Positions 36,600 through 47,900 of a stretch of 64,000 bases of DNA are shown one piece after another. The translations under genes were made by a program, and so were the position numbers. Every line of letters starts with the position of its first letter. Position 1 is the first letter of the stretch. Source of the DNA: Owenia fusiformis (lineage: Eukaryota; Annelida; Polychaeta; Sabellida; Oweniidae); assembly GCA_903813345.2 (NCBI GenBank), contig CAIIXF020000005.1:8251375-8315374 (forward strand). Reading direction: 5' to 3'. The notes under the pieces are model-generated. The model was given only the letters and a program-made list of their open reading frames with translations, was not told the DNA's origin and made no database searches.

Positions 36600-37170
36600 G
36601 ATATACTCAAAAGCGACCTGATTGAAGCCAAAAAATTCGCGCATGCGTGATCGAGGTAGGGTAGTGTGATGTTTGTACACAGTGAATCCCCTCCTACTCT
36701 ATTCTACCAGTATATGGTCTACCTCCTACCCCTCCCCGGGGATTTGGGAACTTCAACCGAGAACATGCGCGTCATGCTTTGAATTCAGTGTTGATTCGTG
36801 GTTGATGATGTCTACTAAGACCATAAACTACATGTGCTGATTGTGCTCAAGTATAATACCCAGACATTCAATTAGTTTACGACGTTAGCATCAATAAAAA
36901 AGAAGAGAAATAGTCTGAAAAGTGAAGTTAGAACTTACCGCAATATTCGGGTTTTCCAACTACCTTACTGTACACTGAACGAAATGTAAATTCGTCGAAA
37001 ACGAGGTTTTAATCGGAAGTTGATATAGTTACGGGAGTGCCATAATTTGAATAATTATATTTTCATCGTATGAAAGCGCTCTATATTCGAAAACAATTTG
37101 CGCGGTGGGTGGAATGTATTATACAGGTACGATTATCACTTAGAATGAACACCAATGATTTGTAAGTTTG
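36600..37170. promoter_or_regulatory. Probable divergent promoter between the receptor and ROCO genes
   Basis: A less AT-rich stretch with an NRF-1-like site CGCGCATGCGTGA at 36638-36650, a second ATGCGCGTCATG near 36765 and CCCCTCCCCGGGG near 36731. On the minus strand a strong donor GCG|GTAAGTTC at about 36938 could end a non-coding first exon of the receptor gene. On the plus strand GATTT|GTAAGTTTG near 37161 could do the same for the ROCO gene, whose start codon exon has an acceptor at 38188. Both genes' start-codon exons are preceded by splice acceptors, so upstream first exons must exist. Their exact position is inferred. Confidence 0.45.
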
Positions 37171-37462
37171 TCTTCTTTTACAGCTGAAATTGAATTTCAG
37201 ATTTGTATTTCACTTTCACTTCAACTTCAACTTTCCCATCATGAAAACGTGGGCTTTTAGTAGGGCCCTAATACTCATTCAGATGTTCATTTGCTTAGCT
37301 CACCAAGAGTAAAACTCATACTATCACAATGGATCACATCAGTGACCCTCGCTGCAACTATAGCTACATGTAGCCTTTAGCCAAATCTTTCTAGCTAAGT
37401 AGACTAGATCTATACATGTATAGCCTAGATCTACACTCATGGGCTGATAGAGCCCATGATCT

Positions 37463-37484
37463 ACTATAGTCCCGGGACTATAGT
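37463..37484. other. Perfect 22-bp palindrome centred on CCCGGG
   Basis: The 22 bases read the same on both strands: ACTATAGT, then CCCGGG, then ACTATAGT. A second small stem (GGGCTGATAGAGCCC) lies just to the left. Possible binding site for a dimeric factor, or a hairpin-forming sequence near the ROCO 5' end. Confidence 0.6.
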
Positions 37485-37779
37485 CCAACAACATTAGACC
37501 TAGCCTGGGCCTCATTTCTTATCTGACATGTCTTATGGCCCAGGTGGCCAAGAAAATTCCTAGTAGTAAAGAACGCCGTTATTGAGTTAAACGACGTTGA
37601 ACTACATGTAAGTATACTCCCAGTATACTACAGCTCCCCGAAGGCACCCTCAAGTGTCAGCTGTGGGATGATTCGCCCTTGTGTAGACTCCCTTCAGGGG
37701 GGGGGGGTAGAAATAGACTAAAGTAGAATGACTCTAGATAGCAAGTTGCTACAGTGTATGATGGACCATCTGTAGACCA

Positions 37780-37890
37780 GCAGCTAGCCCCTATTGGCTT
37801 AGCGGTAGAATATCGGTCAAGTTCCGCACATGGCATTGAATTTAGCACACTCTAGTATCTGGCTTGTTACACCTCGGATCATTACACATA
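37780..37890 (+). repeat. Relic of the tRNA-like element seen at 57.8-58.2 kb
   Basis: Shares GGCTTAGCGGTAGAATAT (degenerate A-box region), GGCATTGAATTTAGCACAC, CTGGCTTGTTACAC and GGATCATTACAC in order with the reverse complement of the element in the ROCO intron at 57805-58236. Too decayed to be transcribed as a tRNA. Confidence 0.5.
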
Positions 37891-38234
37891 CACTGTATAT
37901 ACAAGTTTTGAGCAATTGGCTACTGAGAATGTTATGAAAGCTGATTTTGGAAATGGTTGAACTGCACTGGTTGAAATGTCCACCATCCTTTGTTACTGGT
38001 TAAAATATGGTGATGTTCCTCCAAGGGTAGCTTTTAGTAAATTTAGCTTCTTGTTGCCTTCATACAGGAACAATTAACTGATTTGATTATTCTTTATCTG
38101 GAACTTTTCACAAAGCTACAGTATATAGAAGAAAGTAAAACCTTTACCAAGCACTACATGTATTAATACTTACTTATTCTTCTTCCAGTTTGATGTGTAG
38201 TTGGCCTCATTAGGGTGTTGGATAGAGCAGAACA

Positions 38235-38930
38235 ATGGGTATAGCAGCAGAAATGTTTGAGCAACTTGAAGCCTATGAATGGCCAATAGATTTATTCGAA
38301 GGTGGCAGATCTGCCTTATGTGTAAGTACGAGTACAAATCATTGAGGAGATGGGATATATGATTGTAGGTGTCTTATTAATCAGTATCCCATATCTCTAT
38401 TTTTTGAATAATTGTAATTTCCATGTAGTATAATTAATTACCATGTGCCATGTGAGCCCAGGAAATACTATCTATAATTTGTGTATTTTATTATATGACA
38501 ATTATTTTAATCTTTTATAAAATCTGTTTTATTGGTGGTATTGTTTTATCTGTCAATTATTTTGTTTTTCACACTTATACACTTATTAAAATGTCAAGTG
38601 TTAACTTCTCTTGTATTTTAATGAAGAGAATAATTGTTTAAATATGAAGAAAGTCTATTGCTATATACATGTAAAGAAAGTTATGCATGTTTCATCAATT
38701 TCTAGGTGTATTTGGAGGACTCCAACCACAAGACTGCCAAATTACTCAACATACGTGGCCATTGTGGTGTAACAGACAGCTTCCTCTTTCATGGTGTTCA
38801 GGAGGCAAACCAACACGCAGAACTTGGCAAGACCCTGCAGTCTGTTGAAGTACTGGATTTGACTGGTTGTTTCCAGTTGACGGATACCGGACTGATTTAT
38901 TTGATAGGTCACCTCCCTAACCTAACCCAT
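38235..38930 (+). CDS. ROCO gene exons 1-2: start and N-terminal LRR
   Basis: Exon 1 is 38235-38321 (MGIAAEMFEQLEAYEWPIDL), exon 2 is 38706-38930, both phase 0. Exon 2 continues into exon 3 with cysteine-type leucine-rich repeats: VEVLDLTGCFQLTDTGLIYL, LTHILLGGCRHVTEASI, LMAVVLDGCN. LxxLDLTGC with ITDxGL is the style of F-box/AMN1 type LRRs, unlike the LPDxL repeats of the second LRR block. A signal peptide is absent, so the protein is cytosolic or nuclear. Confidence 0.9.
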
Positions 38931-41900
38931 GTAAGTTTAGAATGGATTTAATGACATTTTTAGTAGATATACATGTACAGTTCATGTAACTTTAAAGATG
39001 TCACGAGGCATAATATGCACATATGTAAGATTCCAACAAGAATTCTTTACTTAACTACATTTACAATCTACTATTTTTTTTATAAGGACAAATTGTTCTA
39101 CATTTTATTTGACATGAAATGTAGCCATATTAAAGGCACTTTAATCTACAATCTTATACATGTAGGTCTTCTATTTTTCAAATTTCCCAACATTGTTTAT
39201 TTTTCTAGTGTTTATATACTCAAAACCAGACTCTATCAAAGTAGCATTTAAAATTTAAAATTTTTATTTCAGATATTACTTGGGGGCTGTAGACATGTTA
39301 CAGAGGCTTCAATACAGAAAATGCTTGAAATGTGTTCCAATTTGATGGCTGTGGTTCTTGATGGATGCAACATTGGCTTAATCCCAGAGCACCCAAATTC
39401 TCGACCAATCACAACACTGCTTTCAAGTGATGCAAAAAAGGCTTTGAAAAAAGTCAGAATGGGAAACTATAAGTACTTACAAGGGCTGAATGATGAAGAG
39501 GATGACAAATCTGTTGTCATGGTTACCAATGGTACCATTTGTGTTGGATTGGCTGATAAAATTGCATCAAAATGTAAGTATTTCATTTTGACTAATCTCA
39601 ATATGATAGAATTCGGATAATCTTATATTATTGAGACACCTGCTGGTGTGTGATAAATATATTTTGACAAGTAAACGAGTCAGCCAGAGCAGAGAAAATA
39701 TACTGTACAGTGATATCCCAACGCATGAAGTACTAATAGATTTTAAATGACATTTATTGTTTTCAGCAATAGTATTGATACACATGGAAAAGGAGTACAA
39801 AAGCTTACTGGGAGAGTTCTGCAGTATTACAATCACATGTAAAGATGATGTGTTTGGAAGTGGACAAGTTGAGTCCTCAGGGAGAACATTGAATGTCTTT
39901 GAATGTCACCAAGTAAGTTGCCTCTGGCTTTGTTCATGAATATAGCTGGGCATTCAATACTTATGGTGTAAAATTTAGAACCTTTTTGATACATTATTGC
40001 CTCATGAGAACTCATATGAGAACTCGTATCAAATGAGATCCACGAAAACCTGATTGATACTGTCAAAAGTCAAGAAAAATGTGGGGATAATTATCATTTT
40101 TGGCAATAGAAATAACAAACAATTTGCAAGGATTATAGCACATGTACAATGGAATATACTATTAATAATAATAATTAATCTCATTTTTGCATACAATCTG
40201 AAGCCTCTGCTGAGGCATTATCCCTCATTTGATGAAAATTGTGAGTTACAAATACATGTAAACTTTACACAGTATTATAAGCAATCATCCTAACTTTGAA
40301 CTTGTAGGATCTGGCATTTCATTTGATTCCCCCTGAAGCTGTGTGTGTAATAATCCCAGGAACAGATCCAGCTGTGTCATCAGCAGTCAGCATTATGGGT
40401 CTTGTCTCTTATATCAGTGCTAGACAGGTAATCCTCAACCTTGTTTCAGATCCTGTTTGTTAAAATATCTTATGCTATGGAGCTTCATAAATAAATGTCC
40501 ATTATCTTTCAAACTAAAGAGATAATTAAAATAAAGTTACCTATGTATTTTTTTGAAGTTGATGCTGATTTTTTCAAAAAGTAATTTCCTTAGACTTAGA
40601 TAGTTAAGGCAGGAAATAAATGCTAATAAGGAAGAAAATATAAACCCTTCTTCACTCTTCATATAATGTGACCTCAATCAAATTTATTTTTCAGGGATGT
40701 GAGATTGTCATTCAATCTTCGGAATCAAATCTTCAATCACAACTGAAGGAGGCTACTGAAAGGTAAATTTAAAAACTGCATATTGTATTTTAGATTAGAT
40801 GGCAATTTATCTCACAAACTAATATGCTAAAAAGTTCAAAACAAAATAAATTGTAAGTTTTTGAGATCAACAGACAAAGAAAAATCTTATGTACACTGTA
40901 GTTAGTAAATGCTTCCGAACTATTATATATTTGCATAGTATAGTGTAAGTATATGTAATCAAACATAATAATGTAATGTAATGCACCTTACATACATGCA
41001 TGTAACTATGCATCGTCTTTGCCCTCTGCATAATCTGGGGTACCTTCTGAACTCTAGCCATTTGATTAATTGAATGGAATTTCAGTGTGGAACAGCAATT
41101 AACAGCAAGTTGGCTTAGTGTTAAGAATCACTGATCAGAGATTTTTGATCTATACTATTTTGAATTTTTCAAATTTGCTTTATAGACTTACCAATATGAA
41201 AGGTTCAGATAATGATGAAAGCTTGAAACTTCACTTTGCAACTATGGAAATGCCTTATAAGTACATAGTAACCCCTGGGTGTGCGGTAAGGATACAAATA
41301 ACAAGTGTCAAGTCACATGACTATATTTTGATATTAAACATTTCTATTTATTCATATTTATAAATGTTTAATGAATTCCTGTACAGTTAAACAAATATAT
41401 AATCAAGGCACTAATGACATAAACAATGTCAATAAACAAAACAAATAATATTTTTGTTGAGAAATATAGTATATTTTGGATTCTTATTTTTAATTAACTT
41501 TTTCAGAGTTTAAAGAAGTTCATGGAAGAAAATCAGAAAGTGTTTCAACTAAAACTACCAAAGGCAGTCATAGACATGAAAATCAAGTTAGATTTGTACA
41601 AAAAAGAACATAGAGGTAATTACACTATTGCATGACACTATTTACACTTTAAAAGTACATGTACATACACAATTTCATAATGATATCATGATCATGATAC
41701 TATAATGACCATCCTCTGAACACAGGCCTCCAGAACTCGTACCTCCTTCTTCCAGAAGAAGAGAAAGAATGAAGGAACTAAGTGTATGACTTCTGGAACC
41801 CTGCATTCGGAGGATGTATAATGACAGGACAAGCCAATAGTGTTCCTGTTAGCAGATGTTCAGATTGTAAAGATTCTTTAACATTGGAGTGAATGAGAGA

Positions 41901-44900
41901 ATAAAAATAGAACATAAGAAGTGTTCACATTGAGAGGTGTTCACATTGAGAGGTGTTCGCATTGAGAGGTGATCACACTGAGGGGTGTTCATATTTAGAG
42001 GTGTTCACATTATGGATTGTTTGGATTAGAGAGAAGTTTTGATTAGTGCGGTGCTAGGATAAACAGGTTTTTCTGTACATGTATATAAAAGTATAACTTC
42101 AATATAAGTTAAATATTTTCTTTTAGATATGAAGTCAGTTCTCACTGGTGATGAACTGAACAGTTTAATTATATCACTGAGGCCTGATACAGACAATGTA
42201 TCAACAGAAGTAGACGCCAAGATGTACAAAAGCCTACACTACCTTCATTGTATGGTAAGTTATCATTTTTCATATTTTTATGTACATATTTTATGTATGT
42301 ATGTAACATTTTTCATATTTTTATGTATGTGAATAAAGTCCATGCATTTTTTGTTTACCGAGGGTATAATATTGATGGAGACTAAATAAATAAAATTAAA
42401 AAGATTATCCTTTATTTCTCTTTCAATTCAATCGTACTCTAAATAACAAAATGTAGAATGTCAATATCAATCCTGTCAACCAAATGAGAGTCAGTTGTGA
42501 AAGTGTGATTATCCATTTATAAAATAGATACTTTTTCCATTTTTTCCAAATTACCATTTATTGCATGTGTTATTCTAGGGAGACATACTGCTGTTCAAAG
42601 ATGATACCATAGCTGTGTTGAACCCCGAGTTGCTGCAGTCCATCTTAAGCATACCAAACAACTTCACCAGTGTGTGCGCCTCTGAATTTGGTGTCAGTTT
42701 TGTTGATGAGAAAACTGATGTAATCCAAGTTGATCCTGCTTTAGAGAAAGAACTACATGTCTGTAATTTGAAATTAGTACATGAACTAATTCAGAGTTGT
42801 TATATCAGTGAGGATATAAGTGGTCTTCAAAATGAGAATTCTCCACAGAAGAGAGTTGGTTTCCTTGTTATGGATAGAGTACAGTCATCTATGCCAATGC
42901 CTCTGGTATGTTATATATTACAATTTAGATTAAAAGGATTTTCATATTTTAAACATGAGTAAATGAAGTTTATTGCTTAAGCTACTGTTAATCATCATGT
43001 ATCTTTAACTGTCAGTGATTTACATTATCTTGCCCATTTTATTATTTCTCATCCAATGATTTTACTTTTTGAATGATTAAAACTGCAATAATTTAGTCAT
43101 CATTAGGTATTTGGTGTATATGTCTGGTCAGTGTTAAGCCTCAGTCACATTTGCCCTACAGCGGGTGTATGGCGCCATATCTTTCCAAAATCAATATAAA
43201 AAATCTAAATCGCACTGTTTATCCCTATATTTTATGCTGAATATTTCTTTCAATTTTGGGAAGATACAGCTGATGTATGGTTGACCTAGATCAAATGTGA
43301 CTGAGCCACTAGTTACACTTGTGCAACTGCAACCAGGTGGTGATATTTTTTGGTCATGTCTTGAATGCCTTTACATCAATGATATATTACAGGAGCACTA
43401 TGAGTGTAAAGATGCATTTGCCGTACAGTGTGTATATGTTCTACCAATCTGGTACATATGGGAATCTGCGTGGAAATCAGTACTCTCCCAGGCAATGGCC
43501 TACCATCCTTCTAACACTGTCTTACTATGGGACAAAGGCATTGTGAAAGAAATTGGAGGTGTGGTACTTGCTGTAAAAAGAGGTGTGTGTGACATCATTT
43601 GTTCTACAAAACTTTTGAAATAGTTTTTAGGTGGTGTAAAATATGACAACAGCCGTGTATTTGAAAAAACATTTTGTAAAACTACAATTATATGTGTTTT
43701 TGGGTGTAAAACAAAATAAACGCCCTTTAGATAATATAATGCAAAACCCATCTTTAAAACCAATTGACTTGATGTAAATTGACCTAATGTAATTGAACCT
43801 ATGAAAGTGGAACACCTTCAAAATTTGAACACATCATTTTGAAAAATTTACCTGTGCAAGGGGAACATTCGATTTTCAAAAATCATAGGAAAAATCTTTT
43901 ACAGTGATTTCTGGGCGGAAATAACTTAGATTGATGTAGTATGTTTGATTTCACTGTTACTCCTTTTTTATTTGACAATTCTAACTTTGAAATTACTCAT
44001 TGAATTGATTAAAGGATTTAAGCCCAAGACGCAATGCATTGTTTGCTGAATCATACCATGAAGGTGTTGTTTCCAAACCTTTGCATTCCTGCTGTGCAGT
44101 CATGCAAAGGTTTGTAAACAACACCTGAATGGAATGAAGCAGCTACAATGTATTGAGTCTTGGGCCTAAATTCTTTTCACACATTGCAATTTTTTTCTAT
44201 AAATCATCCAAAAGGAATGAAATCACTAAAAGAACACATTTTCAATGAAATTTTTCAAAGACATGCATATATTTCTAAATCTAATCAAATCATTGAAATT
44301 GATTGTGTCTTTGTGTTCCATAGATGATGCTCGGATTGTTGTGACGTGCTCAGTTCCATGGATAAAACAGGATTCTGGTAACTCCAGCGAGGCAGACGAT
44401 GTTGCCCAACCCCTCATGTCAACCTACTGCCAAATGCTGCAAAGTACTCTCCAAAGATTCAACTGTATCTTTAAGGTACTTTTTATATAGTTATTGCCTC
44501 ACATGTTGAGCCTATGGACTTGCCTACTCATCTCTTGTCTGTCTGTTAGAAGTAACATTTTGTTAATAGCCTGCTTCAAAGAAGTGAATATTTTCGATCA
44601 TCCAATTGGTTTGTAAACTTGTTGACCGACCTCAGATGATAAAACCTAAATGTTCCCTGGAGTGTGTTTTGCTACATTTACCCACTAGAACTTTAATAAC
44701 AGTCTTTACATTTTGGTGAACAATTTTTCCCTGTTATTATTCCTTTTGACTCATGTGGTCATACCGTTTGATTGACAGGTAGATAAGTTGGCCAGTGAGA
44801 AGATGTCGCAAGAAGTCCCCAAGAAAGCCACTCACCATAACTTCCCAGCTAATTCTGGGGGAAATGCTGGACATTTGGGAGTGACTGGTACAGCATGTGG

Positions 44901-47900
44901 TGTCTGTGGGCTGACAACCTCACAGCTATCACTTGAACAGGTGAATAGTAATGAATGCTTACCCCTTTCAGATAATTTTCACTACATTTTTATTTAAAAA
45001 CACTGTCCAAAATTGTTACCATTAAATTGAAAAAATCTACCACTTGCCTTGATACACTTCCTGTCCATAGTGTAACATAACATATCAAACATTTTGATCT
45101 ATCAGTTTTGTTCATGAGTAGTACACTATATTTGAATAAATCAACCACTGCCCACTTGTACCACAAGTGCATGCCCTAAGACCTGAACTAACCATTGCCC
45201 ACTTGTACCACAAGTGCATGCTCTATGACCTGAACCAACCATTGCCCACTTGTACCACAAGTGCATGCTCTATGACCTGAACTAACCATTGCCCACTTGT
45301 ACCACAAGTGCATGCTCTATGACCTAACTAACCATTGCCCACTTGTTCCACAAGTGCATGCTCTATGACCTGAACTAACCATTGCCCACTTGTACCACAA
45401 GTGCCTGCTCTATGACCTGAACTAACCATTGCCCACTTGTACCACAAGTGCATGCTCTATGTCCTAACTAACCATTGCCCACTTGTACCACAAGTGCATG
45501 CTCTATGACCTTAACTAACCATTGCCCACTTGTACCACAAGTGCATGCTCTATGACCTGAACTAACCATTGCCCACTTGTACCACAAGTGCATGCTCTAT
45601 GACCTGAACTAACCATTGCCCACTTGTATCAGTTGCTCTATGACCTGAACTAACCATTGCCCACTTGTACCTCAAGTGCATGCTCTATGACCTGAACTAA
45701 CCATTGCCCACTTGTACCACAAGTGTATGCTCTATGACCTGAACTAACCATTGCCCACTTGTATCAGTTGCTCTATGACCTGAATTAACCATTGCCCACT
45801 TGTACCACAAGTGCATGCTCTATGACCTGAAATAACCATTGCCCACTTGTATCAGTTGCTGTATGACCTGAACTAACCATTGCCCACTTGTACCACAAGT
45901 GCATGCTCTATGACCTGAACTAACCATTGCCCACTTGTATCAGTTGCTCTATGACCTGAACCAACCATTACCCACTTGTATCAGTTGCTCTATGACCTGA
46001 ACCAAACATTGCCCACTTGTATCAGTTGCTCTATGACCTGAACCAAACATTGCCCACTTGTATCAGTTGCTCTATGACCTGAACTAACTGGACAGGTTGC
46101 TATTTTATTCAAAATTTCATTTGATTAAAATTTATATTTCATTTCAGAATAATGACTGTGATCTTTTACATTTACACACTGACAACAATGCTTCACCTCT
46201 AGAGTACATATACTCCACATTCAAAGAAGCCATACCAAAATTTAGTACATCTTTGAATAAAATTTCGGAGGATGCCTCAACGCCAACAAGTTGCATTATA
46301 AAGTTTCCTCAACATGAGCTCTCTGCTGGAGATACTTTAAATTTGCCTTCACTGTTTGCATTTGGCAAAAATGAAATTCAGCTCTCAATTTTGGGTAAGT
46401 TCAATGTATTACTACTACATGTAAAATAATTTTGAGTTAGAACATTCATGCACAATCTATTTACTTTTACAGAGAATATGGTAATCTAGTTTCCTCAATA
46501 TGATTTATTATAGATTTAAACTAAGTCTAAATGTATGTCTAGGTATGTATAAACACTACATTCAGTGTTTACTGACATTAAGAACACCCTAAGACAATAT
46601 CAATCTTTCAGTGTTGTCCCATATTGTGCTTATATTTATTAAATTTTAAATCGATGTCTTCTTTCCCCTTTAATGATGCAAACATAGTATAAGTCTTTTT
46701 CTTTTAAATATTTTTAGTGTTATCTAATAGATTTACGTATACATGTATGTATTTCTAGACATATCTCTGGCAGGAACATTTAAGGATGGTGAGGATTCTA
46801 CAACTATTGATATGTGCATAGAAGCTATGTAAGTGACTAAGCCATGCTGTTTTATATCACAATAACTCTAAATTACCATGGGAAAGCCACCCAGACTCCC
46901 AACCTTTACAGTTTTACAGTTTTTCAGCTTTCACACTTTGAAAAATAAATTTTTTTTATACATTTTCTTATTCTTTTTTTATTGAAGATCTGGTGGCAGT
47001 AAGAAGTTTGAATTCAAAGAGAATCAGCTTAACATTGGTGACAACCTGAAACTTCAACTACAAGCAGAAGAGGTATATGAGAAATGCCACTAACCAGAAA
47101 ATATGAGTCAAATTATTCTCAATTTTCATTATTTAACATTCAAAATTTGGCCAAAGTGATTTGAAATCTACAAAATCTAGAAATTTGGTGTTAAAAATTG
47201 TTTTTCAGCTTGAAAATTTTAATTCCATTTGAAATGTGATAAATAGGTCAAGCAGATTTTTTATAGAGCCCGTGTTATAAAATCTTGAAAAATTAAAATA
47301 TCTTTTCTTGTCATGCTTTGACATCTAAAGAGTGAATAAAAGATATTGAGCAGATATTGATTTCTTTTACTGAAATTCTACCAAATTTCTTTTTTTAAAT
47401 ATATCTGGTAATACCAAAAGCTAGAAGGATGTTGTCATTTTAGGAACCTCTATCTCGTACCTTCAATTTGAGGATTTTCCAAAACGGTGTTGAGATAGGA
47501 CATTTATCATGTGAAAAGCATATTTGTGGGATAAAACTTTATGCCTCAAAACGCTACATGATGGCACTAGACTTGAAAAAATCTGGGGTAAGTTATCATA
47601 AGGCCACCAGGATAATTAGGACCTTAATAAGTATGAGAAAAAGAATATAATCAATTTTAATGTTAGTCTGTCCATAGTAATATAAGTTAATTTATTAAGA
47701 ACCCCAAAACATGCATTTAATTTATAATGAATCAAATAGAAAGATACTGTGCTTTTATCCCATTATCTCATTGGATCTTGTATTGATTGTTCAATGAGGC
47801 ATTTTATTTTGCAGTATGGAATGGGAAATTGCACTATAAGTGTTGGAATGAGGCTGGAAGCAAAGGATAGGAAGACCCCCAGTCTCATATGCGTGGCAAC

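Noticed and set aside
43297-43623. A 108-codon ORF starting at 43297
   Set aside because: Only 43393-43582 is the real exon 11; the rest is intron on both sides.
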